From the NCBI GenBank assembly GCA_032622095.1, contig CP136068.1, positions 62,642,025-62,706,024 on the forward strand: a DNA stretch of 64,000 nucleotides, written 5' to 3'. The translations under genes were made by a program, and so were the position numbers. How positions within the stretch are numbered: the first letter of the stretch is position 1; each line of letters begins with the position of its first letter. Positions 13,801-27,285 of this stretch are shown piece by piece. This DNA is from Siphonodentalium dalli (lineage: Eukaryota > Mollusca > Scaphopoda > Gadilida > Siphonodentaliidae). The notes beneath the pieces are model-generated. The model did not search any database and had not been told where the DNA came from. It worked only from the letters and a program-made list of their open reading frames with translations.

Positions 13801-13985
13801 TCCTCCCTATCCACTCTTATATGAGTTCCTCCCTGTCCACTCTTATATGAGTTCCTCCCTGTCCACTCTTATATGAGTTCCTCCCTGTCCACTCTTATGA
13901 GTTCCTCCCTGTCCACTCTAATATGAGTTCCTCCCTGTCCATCTTATATGAGTTCCTCCATGTCCACTCTAATATGAGTTCCTGC
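10891..13985 (+). repeat. Domain A final higher-order block
   Basis: This resembles 3300-5630 and its continuation. The order runs through GTTGGACCTGTATAC (12066), GAATTCATCC, CTCACAGTCC, GAGTCCCTCATTG, GTTGTTGCC, TTTGAGATCC (12912 and again 13666, with TGTGAGATCC at 13432) and TCCATCTTATATG (25-bp unit). It ends where the 7.7-kb duplication starts. Confidence 0.75.
11409..11610 (+). repeat. TTTTATGAG unit block
   Basis: Seven or eight units. Differences from the 4-kb and 6.8-kb blocks: TGTTATGAG instead of TGTTATGAA, one TTTTGTGAG unit, no GCCCCC/TTTTACGAG pair, and one CCACACTTTTATGAG unit. Confidence 0.8.
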
Positions 13986-14130
13986 ATGTCCACTCTTATA
14001 TGAGTTCCTCTCTGTCCACTCTTATGAGTTCCTCCCTGTCCATACTTATATGAGTTCCTGCCTCTCCACTCTTATATGAGTTCCTGCCTGTCCACTCTTA
14101 TATGATTTGCTCCCTGTCCACTCTTATATG

Positions 14131-14318
14131 AGTTGCTCCCTGTCCAATCTTTTATGAGTTGCTCCCTGTCCACTCTTTTATGAGTTGCTCCCTGTCCACT
14201 CTTTTATGAGTTGCTCCCTGTCCACTCTTTTATGAGTTGCTCCCTGTCCACTCTTTTATGAGGCGCTCCCTGTCTACTCTTTTATGAGTTGCTCCCTGTC
14301 CACTCTTTTATGAGTTGC
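14131..14318 (+). repeat. TTTTATGAG unit block with GAGGCGCTCCC variant
   Basis: Seven units. One has GAGGCGCTCCCTGTCTAC in place of GAGTTGCTCCCTGTCCAC, a private double change found elsewhere only in the block 7684 bp downstream. Confidence 0.85.
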
Positions 14319-14574
14319 TCCCTGTCCACTCTAATATGAGTTGCTCCCTGTCCACTCTAATATGAGTTGCTCCCTGTCCACTCTTATATGTGTTCCTGCC
14401 TGTCCACTCTTATACGAGTTCCTCCCAGTCCACTCTTATATGAGTTCCTCCCAGTCCACTCTTATATGAGTTCCTCCCTGTCCACTCTTATATGAGTTTC
14501 TCCATGTCCACTCTTATATGAGTTCCTCCCTGTCCACTCTTATATGAGTTCCTGCCTGTCCACTCTTATATGAG

Positions 14575-15145
14575 TTCCTCTCTGTCCACTCTTATATGAG
14601 TTGCTGACTGTCCACTCTTATATGAGTTCCTCCCTGTCCACTCTTATATGAGTTCCTCCCTGTCCACTCGTATATGAGTTGCTGCCTGCTCGTATATGAG
14701 TTCATCCATGTCCACTCTTATATGAGTTCATCCATGTCCACTCTTATATGAGTTCCTGCCTGTCCACTCTTATATGAGTTCCTCCCTGTCCACTCTTATA
14801 TGAGTTCCTCCCTGTCCACTCTTATATGAGTTGCTGACTGTCCACTCTTATATGAGTTCCTCCCTGTCCACTCTTATATGAGTTCCTCCCTGTCCACTCG
14901 TATATGAGTTGCTGCCTGCTCGTATATGAGTTCATCCATGTCCACTCTTATATGAGTTCCTCCCTGTCCACTCTTATATGAGTTCCTGCCTGTCCACTCT
15001 TATATGAGTTCCTCCCTGTCCACTCTTATATGAGTTGCTGACTGTCCACTCTTATATGAGTTCCTCCCTGTCCACTCTTATATGAGTTCCTCCCTGTCCA
15101 CTCGTATATGAGTTGCTGCCTGCTCGTATATGAGTTCATCCATGT
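14575..15145 (+). repeat. Triplicated 22-bp-unit cassette (GCCTGCTCG)
   Basis: A 22-bp short monomer, in which four bases around TCCA are lost to give GCTGCCTGCTCGTATATG, appears at 14681, 14911 and 15115, each followed by GTTCATCCATG. Spacings of 230 and 204 bp equal eight or seven normal units plus the short one, so this is a small higher-order repeat inside the larger one. Confidence 0.85.
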
Positions 15146-17726
15146 CCACTCTTATATGAGTTCATCCATGTCCACTCTTATATCAGTTCCTCCCTGTCCA
15201 CTCTTATATGAGTTGGACCGGTATACTCTTATACAAGTTCCTCCCTGTCCACTCTTATATGAGTTGCTGACTGTCCACTCTTATATGAGTTGCTGCATGT
15301 CCACTCTTATATGAATTCATCCTTGTCCACTCTTATATGAGTTCCTCCCTGTCCACTCTTATATGAGTTCCTGCCTGTCCACTCTTATATGAATTCCTCC
15401 TGTCCATTCTTATATGAGTTCATCCCTGTCCACTCTTATATGAGTTCCTCACAGTCCACTCTTATATGAGTTCCTCATTGTCCAGTCTTATATGAGTCCT
15501 TCATTGTCCACTCTTATATGAGTTGATGCCTGTCCACTCGTATATGAGTTCCCCCCTGTCCACTCTTGTGAGTTCCTAATTGTCCACTCGTATATGAGTT
15601 GCTGTCTGTCCACTATTATATGAGTTCCAGTCTGTCCACTCTTATATGAGTTCCTCATTTTCCACTCTTATATGAGTTCCTCATTTTCCACTCTTATATG
15701 AGTTCTTCCCAGTCCACTCTTATATGAGTTGCTGCCTGTCCACTATTATGTGAGTCCCAGCCTGTCCACTCTTGTGTGAATTCCTGCATGTCCACTCTTA
15801 TATGAGTTCTTCCCTGTCCACTCTTATATGAGTTCCTCCCTGTCCACTCTTATATGAGTTCCTCCCTGTCCACTCTTATATGAGTTCCTGCCTGTCCACT
15901 CTTATATGAGTTGCTGCCTGTCCTCTCTTATATAAGTTCCTCCCTGTCCACTCTTATATTAGTTCCTCCCTGCCCACTCTTATATTTGTTCCTCCCTGTC
16001 CACTCATATATTAGTTCCTCCCTGTCCTCTCTTATATGAGATCCTCCCTGTCCACTCTTATATGAGTTGGACCTGTATACTCTTATATGAGTTCCTCCCT
16101 GTCCACTCTTATGAGTTGCTGACTGTCAACTCTTATATGAGTTCCTCCTTGTCCACTCTTATATGAGTTTCTGTATGTACACTCTTATATGAGTTCCTCC
16201 CTGTTCACTCTTATGAGTTCCTCCCTGTCCACTCTAATATGAGTTGCTGACTGTCCACTCTTATATGAGTTCCTGCCTGTCCACTCTTATATGAGTTCCC
16301 CCCTGTCCACTAGTATATGAGTTGTTGCCTGCCACTAGTATATGAGTTCATCCATGTCCACTCTTATATGAGTTCTTCATTGTTCACTCTTATATGAGTC
16401 CCTCATTGTCCACTCTTATATGAGTTGCTGCCTGTCCACTATTATATGAGTTCCAGTCTGTCCACTCTTATATGAGTTCCTCATTTTCCACTCTTATATG
16501 AGTTCCTCCCAGTCCACTCTTATATGAGTTTCTGTCTGAACACTCTTATATGAGTTCCTCCCTGTCCATTCTTATATGAGTTGCTGAGTGTCCACTCTTA
16601 TATCAGTTCCTGCCTGTCCAATCTTATATGAGTTGCTGTCTGCCACTATTATATTAGTTCATCCACGTCCACTCTTATATGAGATGCTGTCTGTCCACTC
16701 TTATATGAGTTCCTCCCTGTCCACTCTTATATGAGTTGGACCTGTATACTCTTATATGAGTTCCTCCCTGTCCACTCTTATATGAGTTCCTGCATGTCCA
16801 CTCTTATATGAGTCCCAGTCTGTCCACTCTTATATGAATTCCTGCATGTCCACTCTTATATGAGTTCTTCCCTGTCCACTCTTATATGAGTTCCTCCCTG
16901 TCAACTATTATGAGTTCCTCCCTGTACACTGTTATATGAGTTCCTGCCTGTCCACTCTTATATGAGTTGCTGCCTGTCCACGCTTATATGAGTTCCTCCC
17001 TGTCCACTCTTATATGAGTTCCTCCCTGTCCACTCTTATATTAGTTCCTCCCTGTCCACTCTTATATTAGTTCCTCCCTGTACACTCATATATTAATTCC
17101 ACCCTGTCCTCTCTTATATGAGTTCCTCCCTGTCCACTCTTATATGAGTTGCTGCCTGTCCACTCGTATATGAGTTTCAGCCTGTCCACTCTTATGAGTT
17201 CCTCCATGTCCACTCTTATGAGTTCCTGCATGTCCACTCTTATATGAGTTCCTGCCTGTCCACTCTTATATGAGTTCTTCCCTGTCCACTCTTATATGAG
17301 TTCCTCCCTGTCAACTCTTATGAGTTCCTCCCTGTACACTGTTATATGAGTTCCTGCCTGTCCACTCTTATATGAGTTGCTGCCTGTCCACTCTTATATG
17401 AGTTCCTCCCTGTCCACTCTTATATTAGTTCCTCCCTGTCCACTCTTATATTAGTTCCTCCCTGTAAACTCATATATTAATTCCTCCCTGTTTTCTCTTA
17501 TATGAGTTCCTCCCTGGCCACTATTATATGAGTTGCTTCCTGTCCATTCGTATATGAGTTCCAGCCTGTCCACTCTTATGAGTTCCTCCATGTCCACTCT
17601 TATGAGTTCCTCCCTGTCCACTCTTATATGAGTTCCTGCCTGTCCACTCTTATGAGTTCCTGCCTGTCCACTCTTATGAGTTCCAGCCTGTCCACTCTTA
17701 TATGAGTTCCTCCCTGTCCACTCTTA

Positions 17727-17890
17727 TATTAGTTCCTCCCTGTCCACTCTTATATTAGTTCCTCCCTGTCCACTCTTATATTAGTTCCTCCCTGTTCACT
17801 CTTATATTAGTTCCTCCCTGTCCACTCTTATATTAGTTCCTCCCATTCCACTCTTATATTAGTTCCTCCATGTACACTCATATATTAGTT
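17727..17890 (+). repeat. Run of TATATTAG monomers
   Basis: Six or seven consecutive units read TTATATTAGTTCC instead of TTATATGAGTTCC, ending in CATGTACACTCATATATTAG. One carries the CCCATTCC end. The run has a counterpart at 25413-25572. Confidence 0.8.
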
Positions 17891-19580
17891 CCTCCCTGTC
17901 CTCTCTTATGAGTTCCTCCCTGTCCACTATTATATGAGTTGCTGCCTGTCCACTCGTATATGAGTTCCAGCCTGTCCACTCGTATATGAGTTCCAGCCTG
18001 TCCACTCTTATATGAGTTCCTGCCTGTCCACTCTTATGAGTTCCTCCATGTCCACTCTTATGAGTTCCTCCCTGTCAACTCTTATGAGTTCCTCCCTGTC
18101 CACTGTTATATGAGTTCCTGCCTGTCCACTCTTATATGAGTTCCAGCCTGTCCACTTTTATATGAGTTCCTGTCTGTCCACTATTATATGAGTTCCCCCC
18201 TGTCCACTTTATATGAGTTCCTCCCTGTCCACTCTTATATGAGTTCCTGCCTGTCCACTCTTATATGAGTTCCTCTTTGTCCACTCTTATATGAGTTGCT
18301 CCCTGTCCATTCTTTTATGAGTTTATCCCTGTCCACTCAAATATGAGTTCCTCCCTGACCACTCTTATATGTGTTCCTGCATGTCCACTCTTATATGAGT
18401 TCCTGCCTGTCCACTCTTATGAGTTCATCCCTGTCCACTCTTATATGAGTTTCTCCATGTCCACTCTTATATGAGTTCCTCCCTGACCACTCTTATATGA
18501 GTTCCTACCTGTCCACTCTTATGTGAGTTCCCCCTGTCTACTCTTATGATTTTCTCCCTGTCCACTCTTATATGAGTTTCCCCTGTCCACTCTTATATGA
18601 GTTCCTCATTTCCACTCTTATATGAGTTCCTCCCAGTCCACTCTTATATGAGTTGCAGCCTGTACACTACTATATGAGTCCCAGCCTGTCCACTCTTATA
18701 TGAATTCCTGCATGTCCACTCTTATATGAGTTCTTCCCTGTCCACTCTTATATGAGTTCCTCCCTGTCAACTCTTATGAGTTCCTCCCTGTACACTGCTA
18801 TATGAGTTCATGCCTGTCCACTCTTGTATGAGTTCCTGCCTGTCCACTCTCATATGAGATCCTGCCTGTCCACTCTTATATGGGTTCCTACCTGTCCACT
18901 CTTATATGAGTTCCTACCTGTCCACTCTTATATGAGTTCCTCCCTGTCCACTCTTATATGAGTTCCTCCCTGTCCACTCTTATATGAGTTCCTCCCTGTC
19001 CACTCTTATATGAGTTCCTCCCTGTCCACTCTTATATTAGTTCCTCCCTGTACACTCATATATTAGTTCCTCCCTGTCCTCTCTTATATGAGTTCCTCCC
19101 TGTCCACTCTTATATGAGTTCCTCCCAGTCCACTCTTATGAGTTCCTCCCTGTCCACTCTTATATGAGTTTCTCCATGTCCAATCTTATATGAGTTACTC
19201 CCTGACCACTCTTATATGAGTTCCTGCCTGTCCACTCTTATATGAGTTCCCCCTGTCTACTCTTATGAGTTCCTCCCTGTCCACTCTTATATGAGTTTCC
19301 CCTGTCCACTCTTATATGAATTCCTCCCTGTCAACTCTTATATGAGTTCCTCCCTGTCCACTCTTATATGAGTTCCTGCCTGTCCACTCTTATAAGAGTC
19401 CCAGCCTGTCCACTCTTATATGAATTCCTGCATGTCCACTCTTATATGAGTTCTTCCCTGTCCACTCTTATATGAGTTCCTCCCTGTCAACTCTTATGAG
19501 TTCCTCCCTGTACAATGCTATATGAGTTCCTGCCTGTCCACTCTTATATGAGTTCCTGCCTGTCCACTCTCATATGAGTT

Positions 19581-19600
19581 CCTGCCTGCCTGCCTGCCTG
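19581..19600 (+). repeat. (CCTG)5 microsatellite inside the array
   Basis: A perfect five-copy CCTG tract replaces the normal 3' end of a monomer and then runs into CTCCATGTACACTC. It is consistent with slippage from the common GTTCCTGCCTG end, which already holds CCTGCCTG. Confidence 0.95.
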
Positions 19601-20989
19601 CTCCATGTACACTCATATATTAGTTCCTCCATGTACACTCATATATTAGTTCCTCCCTGTCCTCTCTTATGAGTTCCTCCCTGTCCACTATTATATGAGT
19701 TGCTGCCTGTCCACTCGTATATGAGTTCCAGCCTGTCCACTCTTATATGAGTTCCTACCTGTCCACTCCTATATGAGATCCTGCATGTCCACTCTTATGA
19801 GTTCCTCCATGTCCACTCCTATGAGTTCCTCCCTGTTCACTCTTATGAGTTCCTCCCTGTCCACTCTTATATGAGTTCCTGCCTGTCCACTCTTATATGA
19901 GTTCCAGCCTGTCCACTCTTATATGAGTTCCTGCCTGTCCACTCTTATATGAGTTCCTCCCTGTCCACTTTATATGAGTTCCTCCCTGTCCACTCTTATA
20001 TGAGTTCCCCCTGTCCACTCTTATATGAGTTCCTCATTTCCACACTTATATGAGTTCCTCCCAGTCCACTCTTATATGAGTTGCTGCCTGTCCACTATTA
20101 TATGAGTCCCAGCCTGTCCACTCTTATATGAGTTCCTGCCTATCCACTCTTACGAGTTCCTCCATGTCCACTCCTATGAGTTCCTCCCTGTCCACTCTTA
20201 TGAATTCCTCCCTGTCCACTCTTATATGAGTTCAGGCCTGTCCACTCTTATATGAGTTCCAGCCTGTCCACTCTTATATGAGTTCCTCCCTGTCCACTTT
20301 ATATGAGTTCCTCCCTGTCCACTCTTATATGAGTTCCTGCCTGTCCACTCTTATATGAGTCCCAGCCTGTCCACTCTTATATGAATTCCTGCATGTCCAC
20401 TCTTATATGAGTTCTTCCCTGTCCACTCTTATATGAGTTCCTCCCTGTCAACTCTTATGAGTTCCTCCCTGTACACTGCTATATGAGTTCCTGCCTGTCC
20501 ACTCTTATATGAGTTCCTGCCTGTCCACTCTCATATGAGTTCCTGCCTGTCCACTCTTATATGGGTTCCTACCTGTCCACTCTTATATGAGTTCCTCCCT
20601 GTCCACTCTTATATGAGTTCCTCCCTGTCCACTCTTATATGAGTTCCTCCCTGTCCACTCTAATATGAGTTCCTCCCTGTCCACTCTTATATTAGTTCCT
20701 CCCTGTCCGCTCTTATATTAGTTCCTCCCTGTAAACTCATATATTAGTTCCTCCCTGTCCTCTCTTATATGAGTTCCTCCCTGTCCACTCTTATATGAGT
20801 TGCTGCCTGTCCACTCGTATATGAGTTCCAGCCTGTCCACTCTTATGAGTTCCTCCATGTCCACTCTTATGAGTTCCTCCCTGTCCACTCTTATATGAGT
20901 TCCTGACTGTCCACTCTTATGAGTTCCAGCCTGTCCACTCTTATGAGTTCCAGCCTGTACACTCTTATATGAGTTCCTCCCTGTCCACT

Positions 20990-21150
20990 CTTATATTAGT
21001 TCCTCCCTGTCCACTCTTATATTAGTTCCTCCCTGTTGACTCTTATATTAGTTCCTCCCTGTCCACTCTTATATTAGTTCTTCCATGTCCACTCTTATAT
21101 TAGTTCCTCCCTGTCCACTCTTATATTAGTTCCTCCATGTACACTCATAT
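20990..21150 (+). repeat. Run of TATATTAG monomers with GTTGACTC unit
   Basis: Six TATATTAG units with two private marks: CCTGTTGACTC in one and GTTCTTCCATG in another. The same marks are found near 28700-28868 and 59230-59395; a variant set lies near 31572-31735 and 62100-62260. Confidence 0.8.
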
Positions 21151-21814
21151 ATTAGTTCCTCCCTGTCCTCTCTTATGAGTTCCTCCCTGTCCACTATTAT
21201 ATGAGTTGCTGCCTGTCCACTCGTATATGAGTTCCAGCCTGTCCACTCGTATATGAGTTCCAGCCTGTCCACTCTTATATGAGTTCCTGCCTGTCCACTC
21301 TTATATGAGTTCCTGCCTGTCCACTCTTATGAGTTCCTCCATGTCCACTCCTATGAGTTCCTCCCTGTTCACTCTTATGAGTTCCTCCCTGTCCACTATT
21401 ATATGAGTTCCTGCCTGTCCACTCTTATATGAGTTCCTGCCTGTCCACTCTTATATGAGTTCCTCCCTGTCCACTTTATATGAGTTCCTCCCTGTCCACT
21501 CTTATATGAGTTCCCCCTGTCCACTCTTATATGAGTTCCTCATTTCCACACTTATATGAGTTCCTCCCAGTCCACTCTTATATGAGTTGCTGCCTGTCCA
21601 CTATTATATGAGTCCCAGCCTGTCCACTCTTATATGAGTTCCTGCCTGTCCACTCTTATGAGTTCCTCCATGTCCACTCTTATATGAGTTCCTCTCTGTC
21701 CACTCTTATGAGTTCCTCCCTGTCCATACTTATATGAGTTCCTGCCTCTCCACTCTTATATGAGTTCCTGCCTGTCCACTCTTATATGATTTGCTCCCTG
21801 TCCACTCTTATATG

Positions 21815-22002
21815 AGTTGCTCCCTGTCCAATCTTTTATGAGTTGCTCCCTGTCCACTCTTTTATGAGTTGCTCCCTGTCCACTCTTTTATGAGTTGCTC
21901 CCTGTCCACTCTTTTATGAGTTGCTCCCTGTCCACTCTTTTATGAGGCGCTCCCTGTCTACTCTTTTATGAGTTGCTCCCTGTCCACTCTTTTATGAGTT
22001 GC
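21815..22002 (+). repeat. TTTTATGAG unit block with GAGGCGCTCCC variant, copy 2
   Basis: This has the same unit number and the same GAGGCGCTCCCTGTCTAC change as at 14131-14318, which ties the two 7.7-kb copies together. Confidence 0.85.
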
Positions 22003-22258
22003 TCCCTGTCCACTCTAATATGAGTTGCTCCCTGTCCACTCTAATATGAGTTGCTCCCTGTCCACTCTTATATGTGTTCCTGCCTGTCCACTCTTATACG
22101 AGTTCCTCCCAGTCCACTCTTATATGAGTTCCTCCCAGTCCACTCTTATATGAGTTCCTCCCTGTCCACTCTTATATGAGTTTCTCCATGTCCACTCTTA
22201 TATGAGTTCCTCCCTGTCCACTCTTATATGAGTTCCTGCCTGTCCACTCTTATATGAG

Positions 22259-22829
22259 TTCCTCTCTGTCCACTCTTATATGAGTTGCTGACTGTCCACT
22301 CTTATATGAGTTCCTCCCTGTCCACTCTTATATGAGTTCCTCCCTGTCCACTCGTATATGAGTTGCTGCCTGCTCGTATATGAGTTCATCCATGTCCACT
22401 CTTATATGAGTTCATCCATGTCCACTCTTATATGAGTTCCTGCCTGTCCACTCTTATATGAGTTCCTCCCTGTCCACTCTTATATGAGTTCCTCCCTGTC
22501 CACTCTTATATGAGTTGCTGACTGTCCACTCTTATATGAGTTCCTCCCTGTCCACTCTTATATGAGTTCCTCCCTGTCCACTCGTATATGAGTTGCTGCC
22601 TGCTCGTATATGAGTTCATCCATGTCCACTCTTATATGAGTTCCTCCCTGTCCACTCTTATATGAGTTCCTGCCTGTCCACTCTTATATGAGTTCCTCCC
22701 TGTCCACTCTTATATGAGTTGCTGACTGTCCACTCTTATATGAGTTCCTCCCTGTCCACTCTTATATGAGTTCCTCCCTGTCCACTCGTATATGAGTTGC
22801 TGCCTGCTCGTATATGAGTTCATCCATGT
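22259..22829 (+). repeat. Triplicated 22-bp-unit cassette, copy 2
   Basis: Short GCTGCCTGCTCG units lie at 22365, 22595 and 22799 with the same 230/204-bp spacing as at 14681-15115. Confidence 0.85.
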
Positions 22830-25412
22830 CCACTCTTATATGAGTTCATCCATGTCCACTCTTATATCAGTTCCTCCCTGTCCACTCTTATATGAGTTGG
22901 ACCGGTATACTCTTATACAAGTTCCTCCCTGTCCACTCTTATATGAGTTGCTGACTGTCCACTCTTATATGAGTTGCTGCATGTCCACTCTTATATGAAT
23001 TCATCCTTGTCCACTCTTATATGAGTTCCTCCCTGTCCACTCTTATATGAGTTCCTGCCTGTCCACTCTTATATGAATTCCTCCTGTCCATTCTTATATG
23101 AGTTCATCCCTGTCCACTCTTATATGAGTTCCTCACAGTCCACTCTTATATGAGTTCCTCATTGTCCACTCTTATATGAGTCCTTCATTGTCCACTCTTA
23201 TATGAGTTGATGCCTGTCCACTCGTATATGAGTTCCCCCCTGTCCACTCTTGTGAGTTCCTAATTGTCCACTCGTATATGAGTTGCTGCCTGTCCACTAT
23301 TATATGAGTTCCAGTCTGTCCACTCTTATATGAGTTCCTCATTTTCCACTCTTATATGAGTTCCTCATTTTCCACTCTTATATGAGTTCTTCCCAGTCCA
23401 CTCTTATATGAGTTGCTGCCTGTCCACTATTATGTGAGTCCCAGCCTGTCCACTCTTGTGTGAATTCCTGCATGTCCACTCTTATATGAGTTCTTCCCTG
23501 TCCACTCTTATATGAGTTCCTCCCTGTCCACTCTTATATGAGTTCCTCCCTGTCCACTCTTATATGAGTTCCTGCCTGTCCACTCTTATATGAGTTGCTG
23601 CCTGTCCTCTCTTATATAAGTTCCTCCCTGTCCACTCTTATATTAGTTCCTCCCTGCCCACTCTTATATTTGTTCCTCCCTGTCCACTCATATATTAGTT
23701 CCTCCCTGTCCTCTCTTATATGAGATCCTCCCTGTCCACTCTTATATGAGTTGGACCTGTATACTCTTATATGAGTTCCTCCCTGTCCACTCTTATGAGT
23801 TGCTGACTGTCAACTCTTATATGAGTTCCTCCTTGTCCACTCTTATATGAGTTTCTGTCTGTACACTCTTATATGAGTTCCTCCCTGTTCACTCTTATGA
23901 GTTCCTCCCTGTCCACTCTAATATGAGTTGCTGACTGTCCACTCTTATATGAGTTCCTGCCTGTCCCACTCTTATATGAGTTCCCCCCTGTCCACTAGTA
24001 TATGAGTTGTTGCCTGCCACTAGTATATGAGTTCATCCATGTCCACTCTTATATGAGTTCTTCATTGTTCACTCTTATATGAGTCCCTCATTGTCCACTC
24101 TTATATGAGTTGCTGCCTGTCCACTATTATATGAGTTCCAGTCTGTCCACTCTTATATGAGTTCCTCATTTTCCACTCTTATATGAGTTCCTCCCAGTCC
24201 ACTCTTATATGAGTTTCTGTCTGAACACTCTTATATGAGTTCCTCCCTGTCCATTCTTATATGAGTTGCTGAGTGTCCACTCTTATATCAGTTCCTGCCT
24301 GTCCAATCTTATATGAGTTGCTGTCTGCCACTATTATATTAGTTCATCCACGTCCACTCTTATATGAGATGCTGTCTGTCCACTCTTATATGAGTTCCTC
24401 CCTGTCCACTCTTATATGAGTTGGACCTGTATACTCTTATATGAGTTCCTCCCTGTCCACTCTTATATGAGTTCCTGCATGTCCACTCTTATATGAGTCC
24501 CAGTCTGTCCACTCTTATATGAATTCCTGCATGTCCACTCTTATATGAGTTCTTCCCTGTCCACTCTTATATGAGTTCCTCCCTGTCAACTATTATGAGT
24601 TCCTCCCTGTACACTGTTATATGAGTTCCTGCCTGTCCACTCTTATATGAGTTGCTGCCTGTCCACGCTTATATGAGTTCCTCCCTGTCCACTCTTATAT
24701 GAGTTCCTCCCTGTCCACTCTTATATTAGTTCCTCCCTGTCCACTCTTATATTAGTTCCTCCCTGTACACTCATATATTAATTCCACCCTGTCCTCTCTT
24801 ATATGAGTTCCTCCCTGTCCACGCTTATATGAGTTGCTGCCTGTCCACTCGTATATGAGTTTCAGCCTGTCCACTCTTATGAGTTCCTCCATGTCCACTC
24901 TTATGAGTTCCTGCATGTCCACTCTTATATGAGTTCCTGCCTGTCCACTCTTATATGAGTTCTTCCCTGTCCACTCTTATATGAGTTCCTCCCTGTCAAC
25001 TCTTATGAGTTCCTCCCTGTACACTGTTATATGAGTTCCTGCCTGTCCACTCTTATATGAGTTGCTGCCTGTCCACTCTTATATGAGTTCCTCCCTGTCC
25101 ACTATTATATTAGTTCCTCCCTGTCCACTCTTATATTAGTTCCTCCCTGTAAACTCATATATTAATTCCTCCCTGTTTTCTCTTATATGAGTTCCTCCCT
25201 GGCCACTCTTATATGAGTTGCTGCCTGTCCATTCGTATATGAGTTCCAGCCTGTCCACTCTTATGAGTTCCTCCATGTCCACTCTTATGAGTTCCTCCCT
25301 GTCCACTCTTATATGAGTTCCTGCCTGTCCACTCTTATGAGTTCCTGCCTGTCCACTCTTATGAGTTCCAGCCTGTCCACTCTTATATGAGTTCCTCCCT
25401 GTCCACTCTTAT

Positions 25413-25572
25413 ATTAGTTCCTCCCTGTCCACTCTTATATTAGTTCCTCCCTGTCCACTCTTATATTAGTTCCTCCCTGTCCACTCTTATATTAGTTCCT
25501 CCCTGTCCACTCTTATATTAGTTCCTCCCATTCCACTCTTATATTAGTTCCTCCATGTACACTCATATATTA
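25413..25572 (+). repeat. Run of TATATTAG monomers, copy 2
   Basis: Six or seven units matching 17727-17890, with one base different (GTCCACTC where copy 1 has GTTCACTC). Confidence 0.8.
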
Positions 25573-27265
25573 GTTCCTCCCTGTCCTCTCTTATGAGTTC
25601 CTCCCTGTCCACTATTATATGAGTTGCTGCCTGTCCACTCGTATATGAGTTCCAGCCTGTCCACTCGTATATGAGTTCCAGCCTGTCCACTCTTATATGA
25701 GTTCCTGCCTGTCCACTCTTATGAGTTCCTCCATGTCCACTCTTATGAGTTCCTCCCTGTCAACTCTTATGAGTTCCTCCCTGTCCACTGTTATATGAGT
25801 TCCTGCCTGTCCACTCTTATATGAGTTCCAGCCTGTCCACTTTTATATGAGTTCCTGCCTGTCCACTATTATATGAGTTCCCCCCTGTCCACTTTATATG
25901 AGTTCCTCCCTGTCCACTCTTATATGAGTTCCTGCCTGTCCACTCTTATATGAGTTCCTCCTTGTCCACTCTTATATGAGTTGCTCCCTGTCCATTCTTT
26001 TATGAGTTTATCCCTGTCCACTCAAATATGAGTTCCTCCCTGACCACTCTTATATGTGTTCCTGCATGTCCACTCTTATATGAGTTCCTGCCTGTCCACT
26101 CTTATGAGTTCATCCCTGTCCACTCTTATATGAGTTTCTCCATGTCCACTCTTATATGAGTTCCTCCCTGACCACTCTTATATGAGTTCCTACCTGTCCA
26201 CTCTTATGTGAGTTCCCCCTGTCTACTCTTATGATTTTCTCCCTGTCCACTCTTATATGAGTTTCCCCTGTCCACTCTTATATGAGTTCCTCATTTCCAC
26301 TCTTATATGAGTTCCTCCCAGTCCACTCTTATATGAGTTGCAGCCTGTACACTACTATATGAGTCCCAGCCTGTCCACTCTTATATGAATTCCTGCATGT
26401 CCACTCTTATATGAGTTCTTCCCTGTCCACTCTTATATGAGTTCCTCCCTGTCAACTCTTATGAGTTCCTCCCTGTACACTGCTATATGAGTTCATGCCT
26501 GTCCACTCTTGTATGAGTTCCTGCCTGTCCACTCTCATATGAGATCCTGCCTGTCCACTCTTATATGGGTTCCTACCTGTCCACTCTTATATGAGTTCCT
26601 ACCTGTCCACTCTTATATGAGTTCCTCCCTGTCCACTCTTATATGAGTTCCTCCCTGTCCACTCTTATATGAGTTCCTCCCTGTCCACTCTTATATGAGT
26701 TCCTCCCTGTCCACTCTTATATTAGTTCCTCCCTGTACACTCATATATTAGTTCCTCCCTGTCCTCTCTTATATGAGTTCCTCCCTGTCCACTCTTATAT
26801 GAGTTCCTCCCAGTCCACTCTTATGAGTTCCTCCCTGTCCACTCTTATATGAGTTTCTCCATGTCCAATCTTATATGAGTTACTCCCTGACCACTCTTAT
26901 ATGAGTTCCTGCCTGTCCACTCTTATATGAGTTCCCCCTGTCTACTCTTATGAGTTCCTCCCTGTCCACTCTTATATGAGTTTCCCCTGTCCACTCTTAT
27001 ATGAATTCCTCCCTGTCCACTCTTATATGAGTTCCTCCCTGTCCACTCTTATATGAGTTCCTGCCTGTCCACTCTTATAAGAGTCCCAGCCTGTCCACTC
27101 TTATATGAATTCCTGCATGTCCACTCTTATATGAGTTCTTCCCTGTCCACTCTTATATGAGTTCCTCCCTGTCAACTCTTATGAGTTCCTCCCTGTACAA
27201 TGCTATATGAGTTCCTGCCTGTCCACTCTTATATGAGTTCCTGCCTGTCCACTCTCATATGAGTT

Positions 27266-27285
27266 CCTGCCTGCCTGCCTGCCTG
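27266..27285 (+). repeat. (CCTG)5 microsatellite, duplicated copy
   Basis: An identical five-copy CCTG tract 7685 bp after the first. Equal length in both copies suggests that the 7.7-kb duplication is recent or that the tract is stable. Confidence 0.95.

Larger units (their letters stand above)
13986..21669 (+). repeat. 7.7-kb segmental tandem duplication, copy 1
   Basis: From ATGTCCACTCTTATATG at 13986 the sequence repeats, almost base for base, from 21670 (offset 7684 bp). Anchors include GTTGCTGCCTGCTCG, GTTGGACCGGTATAC (about 15212), GAGTTCCCCCCTGTCC, the (CCTG)5 tract at 19581 and the TCTTACGAG unit near 20148. Differences I could see are scattered single bases, such as TCTGTATGTAC against TCTGTCTGTAC, CCAGTCTTATATG at 15484 against CCACTCTTATATG, and GCTTCC against GCTGCC near 17535. 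The content shifts from domain-A types to runs of TATATTAG and CTTATGAG units. Confidence 0.9.

Noticed and set aside
15108-15314. 68-codon open frame, repeated exactly at 22792-22998
   Set aside because: It is pure satellite. The frame survives only because a 22-bp unit, a TATATCAG unit and a TATACAAG unit remove stops. The identical second frame is just the other copy of the 7.7-kb duplication.
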